In this document: piece after piece, positions 8,823-19,148 of the stretch
How the letters are laid out: every line of letters begins with the position of its first letter
Numbering within the stretch: position 1 is the stretch's first letter
Notes under the pieces: model-generated
Told to the model about the DNA's origin: nothing
Databases searched by the model: none
What the model saw: only the letters and a program-made list of their open reading frames with translations
Program-made: the position numbers and the translations under genes
Source: an uncultured Bacteroides sp.
GTDB lineage: Bacteria > Bacteroidota > Bacteroidia > Bacteroidales > Bacteroidaceae
Assembly (NCBI GenBank): GCA_900551445.1
Contig: URWA01000005.1
Span: 52,641-116,640 of the forward strand
Reading direction: 5' to 3'
DNA: 64,000 nt

Positions 8823-11800
8823 ATGGTAAGGAAAACAGTTTTATCACATTTGACAACCCATTTCCATCGTTACTGTATGGTGGGCGCTTGTCTTTTGATA
8901 CCTTTTTCAGGTTTTGGTGTTCCGGTGGTTACATGGAATGCTGAGAGTAATTTGTTTACAGTGCAGTCCACAAATTCTACCGTAAAGGATGTATTGGATT
9001 ACATTGAAGCGAACAGTGACTATATCTTTGTTTATTCTGAAGATGTGCAAGGTTCTCTGGGCGGGAAAGTATCTATTTCAGTGTCGGACAAGAAAATTGA
9101 TACCGTATTGGATGAACTTTTCTCAAAGACAGACCTTGACTATACGAAGAATGGACGTCAAATCACCATTACAGAGGCTAAGAACGTACAGGGCGTGCAG
9201 CAGGAATCTACGGTAACAATCAAGGGTTCGGTGAAAGATGTGAATGGAGAAGGACTTATAGGTGCCTCCGTGGCGGTGAAAGGTTCCGCTATAGGTACCA
9301 TTACAGATATTGATGGTAATTTCATGTTGGACGTGCCTTCCAACTCTACGGTAGTTGTATCTTATATCGGATATTTATCTCAGGAACTGAGCGTGAAGGG
9401 TAGAAAGACAATCAATGTGGTTCTGAAAGAAGATACCCAGGCGCTGGAAGAAGTGGTAGTGATAGGTTATGGTACTCAAAGAAAGTCTGACCTGACAGGA
9501 GGACTTGTTAGTGTAGGAAAAGAAGAATTGAATATGGTGCAGAGCAGTAACCTGATGGACCGTTTGGCCGGACAGATTCCGGGCTTGAATGTAACGACAG
9601 GAGATGCAACACCTGGAGCAAATCAGACTTTATTGATTCGTGGAGTAAATTCATTGAGCGCGGACAACTCTCCTCTTGTGGTGTTGGATGGTATTCCTTA
9701 TAATGGTTCGTTAAGTGATATTGACCCGAATATAATTGAAAATTTGAGTGTTTTGAAAGATGCTTCTGCTGCGGCTATTTATGGTTCCCGTGGTTCAAAC
9801 GGTGTAATCTTGATTCAGACCAAGAAAGGCCAAAAAGGGGCGGCAAAAGTTTCTTACAAAGGGCAGGTTCGCTTGTCTCAGCCTCAGCAGACGATTGATG
9901 TGATGACTCCAGATGAATACATTGTGTTTAAGCAGGACATTGCTCGTTTAAAAGACGGATTGAGCGGAGATCAGTTGGCTCCTGAAAAATTGTTGAGTGT
10001 GAGTGAGCTTTATAATTATGAAAGGGGTATAACAAATGATTGGCAGGACTTGATTTTCAGAAACGCATTGTCTCATGAACATCAGGTGAGTATATCAGGA
10101 GGAACAGAAAGTACCACGTATATGGCTGCGGTTTCTTATCTTTCGCAACAAGGTGTAGTAGAAAATTCAGCAATGGAACGTTATAACATGAATTTTAGTG
10201 TGAATCAGGTGCTGAATAAATGGTTGACAATAGGTCTTCAGGCTCAGTTTGTTCAACGGGATGGAGGTGGAATCACTCCGAATATTGAACATGCAGTAAA
10301 ACAGAGTCCTTACGGAATATTTAAGGATGAAAACGGTAACTATCAAGATGAACCAATGGACCAATCTTTAATTGTGAATCCGTTTGCTAATGTAAATGCC
10401 GATCAGGACTCTAATACTCGTAATTTTTTCTTAAATACTTTTGCTGATATATTGTTGCCTGTGAAAGGTTTGTCTTTCCGTACAACGTTCGGCTATAATT
10501 ATCGTAATAATTTTACTGGAACTTATTATGGTCGGAATACGCTGGATGGTAAGAAAGTGGATGGAAAAGGTAGTATATCAAGTGAAAATTATTGGGACTA
10601 TACTTGGGAGAACTTGCTTAAATATACGAGAGATTTTGGAAAGCATCATGTTGATGTAACCGGACTTTTCAGTGTACAGCAGACTCAGAAGAAAGGCATG
10701 TCGGAATCTGCTGAAAGTTTTGTGAATGATGATTCCAGTTATTATAACCTCAATGCCGGTGAAAAGCAGAAAACTACAAAATCAAGTTTGCAGGAAACGT
10801 CCATGTTGTCATATATGTTGCGTCTAAATTATTCTTTTGCAAGTCGGTATATGTTAACTTTGACAGGACGTTCTGACGGATATTCTGCATTTGGAGCCAA
10901 TAACAAGTATGCATTCTTCCCGTCTGTAGCGGTGGCATGGAATTTGGGTTCAGAAGAATTTATGGAAAATACTCACGACTGGTTGGATATCTTTAAACTT
11001 CGTCTTTCATACGGTTCAAATGGTAACCAGGCGATTACTCCGTATCAGACACTGGATCGTTTGGTTATGACCAATTATATTTGGGGCGATGGAGCTTTGG
11101 GTGTGAATGGTGCATACTTGCCTAATAATGGAGTGGGTAACCCAAACTTGAAGTGGGAAACTACTCATACATTTAACTTAGGTATTGATTTTTCTTTTCT
11201 GAACGGAAGAATCAGTGGTAGCTTGGATACTTATGTAGCTAATACTAAGGATTTGTTGATGAAGCGTACGGTGCCGATTGTTAATGGCTACAATAGCATT
11301 ATGGATAATGTGGGAAAGACTCGCAACAAAGGAGTTGAGTTGTCGTTGAATACTGTAAATATACAAAAAGCAGACTTTGAATGGAGAACGAACTTTAATT
11401 TCTCTTTGAACCGTGATGAGATTGTAGATTTAAGAGGTGATAAAAAGGATGATATAACCAATAAATGGTTTATTGGAGAACCTTTGAGAGTTTATTATGA
11501 TTATGATGTAGTTGGATTGTGGCAAGAAGGTGATAAATTTACTTATATAGCAGAGGATGGCTCTGAGAAAGAAATCCAACCAGGTGCGAAACCGGGAGCG
11601 GCCAAGTTGCGCGATGTAGATGGAAACGGCTATATCAACTCATCGGATAAAATGATTATAGGTTCAAAGCAGCCCAGTTTTCTGATGTCTTTGGGTAATA
11701 CGTTGACTTATAAGGATTTTGTTCTCTCATTCTTGCTGAATGGAACATTCAAGGTAACCCGTGAGTTAAATGAAGCCAATGTAGGTAGCTGGAGTTATAA

Positions 11801-12125
11801 TATATATAATTATTTGCATGATGCTGATTATTGGACACCGGAAAACCCGACAGCCAAATATTCTTCTCCTGCATACAGTAATTTTGACGGTCATAGCTAT
11901 TATAAAGATTTTACTTATATTCAGATAAAGAATATTATGTTGGGCTACAATTTGAAATCTTCTTGGGCTCATAAGTTGGGAGTGAGTGGACTGCAAGTGA
12001 ACTTTAGTGTAGAGAATCCTTATACATTCTGTGATGTGAGAAGCGTGTTGAACTATGATAATAGTTGGTTCGCTTCTTATCCAACTGCCCGTTCATTTGT
12101 GTTTGGTTTAAATGTCAATTTCTAA
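8823..12125 (+). CDS. SusC/RagA-type TonB-dependent outer membrane transporter with STN domain
   Basis: The product has 1,100 residues. After the signal peptide comes an STN (secretin/TonB short N-terminal) domain at about 40-120 (VKDVLDYIEANSDYIFVY), then a carboxypeptidase-like regulatory beta-sandwich at about 130-215 (GLIGASVAVKGS, IGTITDIDGNF), a TonB box region (EEVVVIGYG), the plug (NLMDRLAGQIPGL, VLKDASAAAIYGSRG) and a 22-strand barrel ending in FGLNVNF. It imports oligosaccharides with its SusD partner using TonB energy. The STN domain marks the signalling subtype that speaks to a FecR protein, here the one at 5878. The gene is visibly more AT-rich than its neighbours on the left. 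Confidence 0.96.
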   Translation: MVRKTVLSHLTTHFHRYCMVGACLLIPFSGFGVPVVTWNAESNLFTVQSTNSTVKDVLDYIEANSDYIFVYSEDVQGSLGGKVSISVSDKKIDTVLDELFSKTDLDYTKNGRQITITEAKNVQGVQQESTVTIKGSVKDVNGEGLIGASVAVKGSAIGTITDIDGNFMLDVPSNSTVVVSYIGYLSQELSVKGRKTINVVLKEDTQALEEVVVIGYGTQRKSDLTGGLVSVGKEELNMVQSSNLMDRLAGQIPGLNVTTGDATPGANQTLLIRGVNSLSADNSPLVVLDGIPYNGSLSDIDPNIIENLSVLKDASAAAIYGSRGSNGVILIQTKKGQKGAAKVSYKGQVRLSQPQQTIDVMTPDEYIVFKQDIARLKDGLSGDQLAPEKLLSVSELYNYERGITNDWQDLIFRNALSHEHQVSISGGTESTTYMAAVSYLSQQGVVENSAMERYNMNFSVNQVLNKWLTIGLQAQFVQRDGGGITPNIEHAVKQSPYGIFKDENGNYQDEPMDQSLIVNPFANVNADQDSNTRNFFLNTFADILLPVKGLSFRTTFGYNYRNNFTGTYYGRNTLDGKKVDGKGSISSENYWDYTWENLLKYTRDFGKHHVDVTGLFSVQQTQKKGMSESAESFVNDDSSYYNLNAGEKQKTTKSSLQETSMLSYMLRLNYSFASRYMLTLTGRSDGYSAFGANNKYAFFPSVAVAWNLGSEEFMENTHDWLDIFKLRLSYGSNGNQAITPYQTLDRLVMTNYIWGDGALGVNGAYLPNNGVGNPNLKWETTHTFNLGIDFSFLNGRISGSLDTYVANTKDLLMKRTVPIVNGYNSIMDNVGKTRNKGVELSLNTVNIQKADFEWRTNFNFSLNRDEIVDLRGDKKDDITNKWFIGEPLRVYYDYDVVGLWQEGDKFTYIAEDGSEKEIQPGAKPGAAKLRDVDGNGYINSSDKMIIGSKQPSFLMSLGNTLTYKDFVLSFLLNGTFKVTRELNEANVGSWSYNIYNYLHDADYWTPENPTAKYSSPAYSNFDGHSYYKDFTYIQIKNIMLGYNLKSSWAHKLGVSGLQVNFSVENPYTFCDVRSVLNYDNSWFASYPTARSFVFGLNVNF

Positions 12126-12137
12126 ATAAAGTGTTTT

Positions 12138-13757
12138 ATGAATCATATATCAAAAATAGTAGCTTGCTTTTTATTGGCGGCTCCTTGTTGGAGTTGTTCT
12201 GATTTTTTGGATGAAGAATTGAAAGGAGAACTAGCTCCGGATAATACTTATACAAGTACTTATGGTTTCGAAGTCGGTTCTGCTGGATTGTATGCTATAG
12301 CTCGTAGTGAATATAATACGTGGGGAGAGAACGGTGCGTTCATGCATAATGGCGCTTGTCCTTATGAAGCCCTCCAGATTTCAACAGATATAGCTACGAT
12401 GGGAACAAAAGATGGATCTATCCAACCTTTTGGGTATTTGACGATGACTTCTAATACGGGTTTTGTAGAGTCATTTTGGAAATGGGCGTACAGTCTGATT
12501 GGAGCAGCCAATGAAATATTGGAATATTCAGAAAAGAATACCAATTGGAATTCCCCTAATGATAAATTGTTATTTCAGGCCGAGGCTCGTTTCTTTAGAG
12601 CTTATGCTTATCGAACTTTGGTTTATCTGTATGGGGATGTACCGTATGTAGAAACTGTAGAAGATAAGTTTCGTATTGATTTTACGAGAACTCCTAAAAA
12701 AGAGGTACTGGATAAGATGATTGCTGACTTGAAGTTTGCTATGCAGAATCTGCCGTCTGATCCTGATAAAGTACAGGTAGGAAAGTTGACCACATGGGCA
12801 GCTGAACATTTGCTGAGTGAGGTTTATCTGATGGCAGGTGATTATGTGAATGCAGAAACTTGTGCTGAGGATGTGATAGATTGCGGATATTTTTCCTTGA
12901 TGGAAGAACGTTTTGGGGCGAAAGCCAAGGATAAAGGTGATGTCTATTCTGACTTGTTTGTAGAAAATAACCAAAATCGGACTAGTGGGAATAGAGAGAG
13001 TATTTGGGTTATGCAGTTTGAGTATCAAACAACGGGTGGCGGTACAAACTCTGATGATTGGACTCGTAGAGCTTGGGAACCTAAATATTTTGAAATTCCT
13101 GGTTTCGTTTTGGCTGATTCATTGGGAGGTCGTGGCTTGTCTCAGTTGATTCCAATGAAATGGTGGATTGGTGAAGATGCCGGATTCTTTGAGACTGCTG
13201 ACATTCGTAATTCAGAATACAACATCAAGCGTCGTTGGTATTATAATGATGAAAAGAAACCTGAAACTTATGGGAAACCTTGTCCCATAACGGATGAAAC
13301 ATGGTTTACCTATTATCGGTTGTATCCGGCACTTACTAAATTCTTTTATGGAAAAGAAGATAACTTGTCATTAACCGGCTCTTACCGCGACAGAATGAAA
13401 TTCCGTTTGGCGGAAACTTATTTGTATTTGTGTGAGGCGAGATTGATGAAGGGAGATTTGCCGGGTGCACGTGATGCGATAAATAATGTGCGTCGCAGGG
13501 CACATGCTTCTGAGCTGACAGATGACAGTCAGATGACTTTGGATTTCTTGTTGGATGAGCGTATTCGCGAGCTGGTAGGGGAAGAATCCAGACGCTTTAC
13601 GTTGTGTCGTACCGGGAAATTGGTTGAAAGAACTCGTAAATACAATGAAGAATCGGGAGATGCAATTCGTGACTATCACGTACTTTGGCCTATTCCTCAA
13701 AGTATGATAGATTCAAATGTCGGTGCTGAATTTCCTCAGAATGAGGGCTATAAATAA
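12138..13757 (+). CDS. SusD/RagB-type surface glycan-binding lipoprotein
   Basis: The product has 539 residues and begins 12 bases after susC. The signal ends in a lipobox with Cys20 followed by SDFLDEE, the acidic type that exports lipoproteins to the cell surface in Bacteroides. The TPR-rich SusD fold is shown by AEARFFRAYAYRTLVYLYGDVPYV near 150 and RLAETYLYLCEARLMKGD near 425, and by the C-terminal LDERIRELVGEESRRFTLCR block. It acts as the lid that delivers glycan to the SusC channel. Confidence 0.96.
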   Translation: MNHISKIVACFLLAAPCWSCSDFLDEELKGELAPDNTYTSTYGFEVGSAGLYAIARSEYNTWGENGAFMHNGACPYEALQISTDIATMGTKDGSIQPFGYLTMTSNTGFVESFWKWAYSLIGAANEILEYSEKNTNWNSPNDKLLFQAEARFFRAYAYRTLVYLYGDVPYVETVEDKFRIDFTRTPKKEVLDKMIADLKFAMQNLPSDPDKVQVGKLTTWAAEHLLSEVYLMAGDYVNAETCAEDVIDCGYFSLMEERFGAKAKDKGDVYSDLFVENNQNRTSGNRESIWVMQFEYQTTGGGTNSDDWTRRAWEPKYFEIPGFVLADSLGGRGLSQLIPMKWWIGEDAGFFETADIRNSEYNIKRRWYYNDEKKPETYGKPCPITDETWFTYYRLYPALTKFFYGKEDNLSLTGSYRDRMKFRLAETYLYLCEARLMKGDLPGARDAINNVRRRAHASELTDDSQMTLDFLLDERIRELVGEESRRFTLCRTGKLVERTRKYNEESGDAIRDYHVLWPIPQSMIDSNVGAEFPQNEGYK

Positions 13758-13834
13758 TAGTTTGTGAATATATTCATCAGCCGTCTGTTGCTGGTGTGGC
13801 AGACGAGCTGATGAATATAACCTGATAATATCCT

Positions 13835-15721
13835 ATGAGAAATATAGAAAAGCTATTGTCGTGTCTTTTCTTGTCGTGCGTGGTTCATGTTACTTGGGCA
13901 TCCGTTCTTTGGGTTGAGGCCGAAAGTTTCAGGCAGAAAGGTGGTTGGTCGGTCGACCAGCAGTTTATAGATCAGATGGGATCTTCTTACTTGTTGGCGC
14001 ACGGGATGGGGGTGCCGGTGAAGGAGGCGAGTACAAAAGTCTGTTTTCCTCAAAAAGGTACTTATCATGTGTATGTGCGGACGTATAACTGGACGGCTCC
14101 CTGGTGTGACGGGAAAGGTCCTGGGCGCTTTAAAATAAAGGTGGGCAGAAAGACATTGCCGGCTACATTGGGTTGTGAAGGAAAAAACTGGGAATGGCAA
14201 TATGCCGGGAAAGTCGCTGTGAAGGAAGGGGAGGAAGAAGTCTCTCTGAAAGATTTGACGGGCCTCGACGGGCGTGTGGATGCCATTTATTTTACGATCA
14301 GGGCGGAAGACGTGCCGCCTGCCGGAGGAAAGGAATTGGAGAACTTCCGGAGAAACATGTGTCAACTTCCGGCTTTTCCGGAAAAGAAAGCATCATATGA
14401 CTTAGTGGTCGTGGGCGGAGGCGTGGCAGGTATGTGCGCTGCGGTTACGGCGGCTCGTATGGGCTGTAAGGTAGCGCTGGTGAATGACCGTCCGGTGCTG
14501 GGAGGAAACAACAGTGCCGAGGTACGCGTACATTTGGGCGGTTATGCCGAAATGGAACCGAACAAAGGGCTTGGGCGAATGCTGCGTGAGTTTGGACACT
14601 CGCGCAAAGGCAATGCCCAGCCCGCAGAGTATTATGAAGATGATAAAAAGCAGAATTTTATAGAAGCGGAGAAGAATGTTATGTTATATGCCAACTATAG
14701 GGCTGTGTCTGTACAGATGAATGGGACTAAGATTTCATCTGTTGTAATCAAACATATAGAAACGGGAGAAGAAATTTGTTTAAAGGCTGCTTTGTTTTCA
14801 GATTGTACAGGAGACGGTACTATTGGTTATTTAGCTGGAGCTGATTTCCGCATGGGCAGGGAATCAAGAAGTGAATTCGGAGAATCATTGGCTCCTGAAA
14901 AGGCAGATAGTCTGACTATGGGGGCTTCGATACAGTGGTATTCAAAGGATAATGGTAAGAAAACTGTTTTTCCTAAATTCAATTACGGGTTGGAGTTTAA
15001 CGAAAATAATTGTGAAAAGGTAAAAATGGGTGAGTGGACTTGGGAAACAGGTATGAATAAAAACCAGATAGATGAAGCTGAACTTATAAGGGATTATGGT
15101 TTGTTGGTAGTCTATTCAAACTGGAGTTTTTTGAAGAACGAATGGAAAGAGAAGGAAAAATACCGCAATTGGTCTCTTGAATGGGTAGCGTATATAGCTG
15201 GAAAACGTGAATCACGCCGTCTTATGGGTGATTATATCTTGAAACAGGATGATATAGACAAGGGAGTGTTCCATGAGGATGCTTCATTTACAACTACCTG
15301 GAGTATAGACTTACATTTCCCTGACCCGAAGAACTCGGAACTTTTCCCGGGACAGGAGTTTAAGGCTGCTACGAAGCATCTGTTTATTCATCCTTATGCA
15401 GTACCTTATCGCTGTTTGTATTCGCGTAATGTGAACAATTTGTTTATGGCTGGCCGTAACATCAGTACTACTCATGTAGGATTGGGAACAGTTCGTGTAA
15501 TGCGTACTACGGGCATGATGGGGGAAGTTGTAGGTATGGCGGCAGCATTGTGTCGTCAATATGGCGTTTTACCACGCGAAATCTATCAGCATCACTTACC
15601 GGAGTTGAAGAAAATGATGAAGGAAGGGGCAGGAGTTAAATCTGAACTTCCGGATAATCAAAAATTCAATTTGCCTAACCGCTTATTGGAAAAACCGAGG
15701 GCATTTGGACAAGGAAAATAG
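13835..15721 (+). CDS. Secreted FAD-dependent oxidoreductase with carbohydrate-binding-like N-terminus
   Basis: The product has 628 residues with a signal peptide (about 1-22). Residues about 24-155 look like a CBM35/CBM6-type or related beta-sandwich (WVEAESFRQKGGWSVDQQ, HVYVRTYNW). A PF12831-type FAD domain follows, with the dinucleotide motif VVVGGGVAGMCAA at about 190-202, VLGGNNSAEVRVHLGG, FSDCTGDGTIGYLAGA and a C-terminal HVGLGTVRVMRTTGMMG block. Members are found in PULs, but their reaction is mostly unknown; oxidation of a sugar hydroxyl is one possibility. A secreted flavoprotein with a Sec-like signal is unusual. The first 800 bases are GC-richer than the rest, which suggests mixed ancestry. 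Confidence 0.85.
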   Translation: MRNIEKLLSCLFLSCVVHVTWASVLWVEAESFRQKGGWSVDQQFIDQMGSSYLLAHGMGVPVKEASTKVCFPQKGTYHVYVRTYNWTAPWCDGKGPGRFKIKVGRKTLPATLGCEGKNWEWQYAGKVAVKEGEEEVSLKDLTGLDGRVDAIYFTIRAEDVPPAGGKELENFRRNMCQLPAFPEKKASYDLVVVGGGVAGMCAAVTAARMGCKVALVNDRPVLGGNNSAEVRVHLGGYAEMEPNKGLGRMLREFGHSRKGNAQPAEYYEDDKKQNFIEAEKNVMLYANYRAVSVQMNGTKISSVVIKHIETGEEICLKAALFSDCTGDGTIGYLAGADFRMGRESRSEFGESLAPEKADSLTMGASIQWYSKDNGKKTVFPKFNYGLEFNENNCEKVKMGEWTWETGMNKNQIDEAELIRDYGLLVVYSNWSFLKNEWKEKEKYRNWSLEWVAYIAGKRESRRLMGDYILKQDDIDKGVFHEDASFTTTWSIDLHFPDPKNSELFPGQEFKAATKHLFIHPYAVPYRCLYSRNVNNLFMAGRNISTTHVGLGTVRVMRTTGMMGEVVGMAAALCRQYGVLPREIYQHHLPELKKMMKEGAGVKSELPDNQKFNLPNRLLEKPRAFGQGK

Positions 15722-15765
15722 TTATTGAAAAAAAGCGTTATTTTAAATGTAAATATAATTATATA

Positions 15766-17847
15766 ATGATACGAAAAACAGGTATAGTTTCAGTCGTTTT
15801 GTTTTGCGGTATTTTATATGGTAACGCACCTGCTTTTGCTGCTTCTGGTAATTGTTATGGCTCATTAAAAAATGATACTCTATATATAGGAAACCAATGT
15901 GTTGAAAGAACTTTCCTTTGGAACGGTGGAAACCTGAAAACACTCAGATTGGAGAATAAACTGTCCGGATGGTGTGAAAATACTTATTCCAATCAGCCTG
16001 ATTTGATTATTACCCGTAATACTGATGCGGCCAGCAATGGAAAACTTTCTACTGAATGGGTTAAGGAGACTGTAATCAATCCGGCTTTTCTGAAAGTGAC
16101 GGTTTCTTTCTCGTTAGGTGAGTTGGATGTGCAACGTGTGTACAGGGTTTATGATAATTGTCCGGTCATTGGGTGTGATACTTATCTGCGTGGAACTGTA
16201 AACAGCGTTTTCGGTGAAAAGCAAGGAAACGTTGCGGATAATAAGAATATTGAATCTACTAAAGATATGAAATCGTCTCAGGTGACCGCAATTCTTGATC
16301 GATTTGCATTCAAAGGACAGCATTGGCATACAAAGACAGTTGAGTTTACTGATGTGACAGACTGGAATAATAATTTAGTATGGACAAGAGACTTTATTCC
16401 TTATAGGAAATTATCATATCGTGGAAATATATTGTTTGCTGAAAACGGCGAGAGTAAATCGGGATTTTTTGTTTTGAAAGAAGCTCCTTGTTCGGGAGTT
16501 CAATTGGCATATAAAGGTGCTGATTTTATTGCGGAATTCGGCCATTTTATGGTAACAGGTATTGGAATAACAGAAAAAGATATTTCACCTGAAAAATGGA
16601 CACGTACATACAGTTGTGTTTTAGGCGTTTATGACGGTACTGAATTGGATGCCTTGAAAGTGTTAAGGAAATATCAGAAGAATGTAAGGGTTTTGACGAA
16701 AGGACGTGATGAGATGGTGATGATGAATACATGGGGGGACAGAAGCCAGGACACCAAGGTGAACGAAGAGTTTTGTTTGTCAGAGATAGAAAAGGCTGCT
16801 CGTTTAGGCTTTACGCATTTTCAAATAGATGACGGATGGCAGGTTGGGAAAAGTCCTAATTCAGCTTTGGCAAAAGGTTCTTTCAAGAATATATGGGACA
16901 ACCCTGATTATTGGAAACCGGACCCTAAAAAATATCCTCACGGATTAAAACCGATAGTTGAAAAGGGACGTAAGTTTGGAGTAGAAGTTTGTTTGTGGTT
17001 TAATCCGAGTGTACAGAATGATTTTGCCGAATGGGAAAAAGATGCACAGGCCATAACCGAATTATACCGGAAATACGGGATAAGAGTTTTTAAAATTGAC
17101 GGTGTGAATATTCCCACAAAGAGAGCAGAGGAAAATCTCCGGTGTTTGTTTGAGAAAGTATGGGAGGATACCAATCATGCTGTTGTATTCAATTTGGATG
17201 TTACAGCCGGAAGAAGAGGAGGATATCATTTATTTAATGAATACGGAAATATTTTCCTGGAAAACCGTTACACGGATTGGGGCAATTATTATCCGTATTG
17301 GACTTTGAGAAATTTATGGATGCTATCCAAATATGTTCCAACCGAAAAACTACAGATAGAATTCCTGAATAAATGGAGAAATTCTGATAAGTATGGTGAT
17401 GATATATTTGCACCTTCTCATTATTCTTTTGATTATCTGTTTGCAATTTCTATGGCAGGACAGCCTTTGGCTTGGATGGAAGCAGCAAATCTTCCTGAAG
17501 AAGCCTATGGATTGAGTAGTCTTGTAGAGGCATATAAGGATATCAGTTATGATTTTCATTCCGGAATAATCCTACCAGTTGGTGAAGAACCTTCCGGAAC
17601 GTCATGGACAGGATTTCAATCGTTGAAGGGAAATGGTGAGGGGTATTTTCTTTTATTTCGTGAGAATAATGAGGACAATATAGGTAAAATAGAAACATGG
17701 TTAAAAGAGGGCGAACATATTGAATGCACTCTTGTATTAGGGGATGGCAAAACACAAGATTCTCTTGTGAAACATAATGGCGTTTTAGAAATAGAACTGC
17801 CTAAAAAAAACTCTTTTGTAATGTATAAATATAAAATAAGGAAATAA
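15766..17847 (+). CDS. GH36-like alpha-galactosidase
   Basis: The product has 693 residues with a signal peptide ending near residue 26. A large N-terminal beta-sandwich (about 30-300) precedes a (beta/alpha)8 barrel with FTHFQIDDGWQ (350-359), the nucleophile motif VFKIDGVN (Asp445) and a probable acid/base region ENRYTDWGNYYPYW (Asp504). These are GH-D clan landmarks, closest to GH36; GH27 or GH31 is less likely. Predicted to release alpha-linked galactose in the periplasm. It sits 44 bases after the FAD enzyme gene, inside one operon. Confidence 0.82.
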   Translation: MIRKTGIVSVVLFCGILYGNAPAFAASGNCYGSLKNDTLYIGNQCVERTFLWNGGNLKTLRLENKLSGWCENTYSNQPDLIITRNTDAASNGKLSTEWVKETVINPAFLKVTVSFSLGELDVQRVYRVYDNCPVIGCDTYLRGTVNSVFGEKQGNVADNKNIESTKDMKSSQVTAILDRFAFKGQHWHTKTVEFTDVTDWNNNLVWTRDFIPYRKLSYRGNILFAENGESKSGFFVLKEAPCSGVQLAYKGADFIAEFGHFMVTGIGITEKDISPEKWTRTYSCVLGVYDGTELDALKVLRKYQKNVRVLTKGRDEMVMMNTWGDRSQDTKVNEEFCLSEIEKAARLGFTHFQIDDGWQVGKSPNSALAKGSFKNIWDNPDYWKPDPKKYPHGLKPIVEKGRKFGVEVCLWFNPSVQNDFAEWEKDAQAITELYRKYGIRVFKIDGVNIPTKRAEENLRCLFEKVWEDTNHAVVFNLDVTAGRRGGYHLFNEYGNIFLENRYTDWGNYYPYWTLRNLWMLSKYVPTEKLQIEFLNKWRNSDKYGDDIFAPSHYSFDYLFAISMAGQPLAWMEAANLPEEAYGLSSLVEAYKDISYDFHSGIILPVGEEPSGTSWTGFQSLKGNGEGYFLLFRENNEDNIGKIETWLKEGEHIECTLVLGDGKTQDSLVKHNGVLEIELPKKNSFVMYKYKIRK

Positions 17848-17848
17848 T

Positions 17849-19147
17849 ATGATTAGTAAATTACGTGATGTATGGCTGTTTGTCTTATTGAGTCTGTTTA
17901 TGACAGCTTTCGGACAGCCTGCGGAAAGAATGGTAAATATAAAGGTTGTTCCAAACCATGATTCTTGGGTATATAAAATAGGAGAAAAGGCTAAGGTTAA
18001 GATTATGGTGTTTGTGAACGGCTCTCTTTTGGATAAAACAGAAATAAGTTATTCTATTTCACCAGACATGATGCCTCCAATAGCCGAGGGAAAGAAAATC
18101 TTAAAGTCCGGTGAAACAGAATTGGAATTAGGTACTATGAAAACTTCAGGCTTCTTGCGTTGTAAGGTACAGGCCGAAGTTGAAGGACGTAAGTATGAAG
18201 GCATGGCTACTGTTGGGTTTGAACCTGAAAAAATAACTCCAACTGTAAATTATCCTGAAGACTTTTGGGAATTCTGGGAGAAGGCTAAGATGGAAGCATC
18301 AAAAGAACCAATGAATCCGAAAATGACATTAATGCCTGAAAGGTGTACATCTAAAGTTAATGTATATCATGTAAGTTTCGGTAATTATTCTTATGCTTCA
18401 AGAATTTATGGAATATTGTGTATCCCAAAGGCGCAAGGCAGATATCCGGCGGTATTGAAACTTCCTGGGGCTGGCGTAAGGGCATATCTTGGAGAAGTAG
18501 AAAGGGCTGAAAAAGGAGTTATAATTTTGGAGATTGGGATACATGGTATTCCGGTAAATATGGAAGGTCCGGTATATACAAATCTTTATATGGGTGCTCT
18601 GAGAAATTATCATTCTTTTAATCTTGACGACAGAGACAGATATTATTATAAACGTGTCTATATGGGGTGTGTGAGAGCTATTGATTTCTTGTATTCATTG
18701 CCTGAATTTGATGGAGAGAATTTGGGAACATTCGGGGGAAGTCAAGGAGGTGCTTTGTCTATAATTACAGCAGCCTTGGATAATCGGATCAAAGGACTTG
18801 TGTCTTATTATCCGGCATTGTGTGATATGGTCGGATATTTACATGGAAGAGCAGGGGGATGGCCTCATTTCCTGAAAGATGAAAAGAACCGTACTTCGGC
18901 ACGAATATACACCGCAAGTTATTATGATGTGGTGAATTTTGCTCGTCAGATAAAAGTCCCAGGATTCTATACCTTTGGATATAATGATACAACTTGTCCT
19001 CCTACTTCAGTATATTCTGCGTACAACGTTATAAAAGCTCCAAAAACATTGGTTTTAGCGCAAAATACGGGACATTATGCGTATCCTGAACAGACAAGTA
19101 AAGCATGGAAGTGGATGATGGATTTGTTGAAAGTAAATAATAAATGA
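17849..19147 (+). CDS. CE7/AXE1-type acetyl esterase
   Basis: The product has 432 residues with a signal peptide (about 1-22), an Ig-like N-terminal part (about 25-125), and an alpha/beta-hydrolase resembling acetyl xylan esterase and cephalosporin-C deacetylase (PF05448). The nucleophile elbow is FGGSQGGA (Ser298), the acid is in GYNDTTCPP (Asp380), and the histidine is in TGHYAYP (His409), so the triad is complete. The family removes acetyl groups from sugars, which would clear the way for the neighbouring glycosidases. Its ATG is one base after the stop of the GH36-like gene, indicating translational coupling. Confidence 0.88.
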   Translation: MISKLRDVWLFVLLSLFMTAFGQPAERMVNIKVVPNHDSWVYKIGEKAKVKIMVFVNGSLLDKTEISYSISPDMMPPIAEGKKILKSGETELELGTMKTSGFLRCKVQAEVEGRKYEGMATVGFEPEKITPTVNYPEDFWEFWEKAKMEASKEPMNPKMTLMPERCTSKVNVYHVSFGNYSYASRIYGILCIPKAQGRYPAVLKLPGAGVRAYLGEVERAEKGVIILEIGIHGIPVNMEGPVYTNLYMGALRNYHSFNLDDRDRYYYKRVYMGCVRAIDFLYSLPEFDGENLGTFGGSQGGALSIITAALDNRIKGLVSYYPALCDMVGYLHGRAGGWPHFLKDEKNRTSARIYTASYYDVVNFARQIKVPGFYTFGYNDTTCPPTSVYSAYNVIKAPKTLVLAQNTGHYAYPEQTSKAWKWMMDLLKVNNK

Positions 19148-19148
19148 T

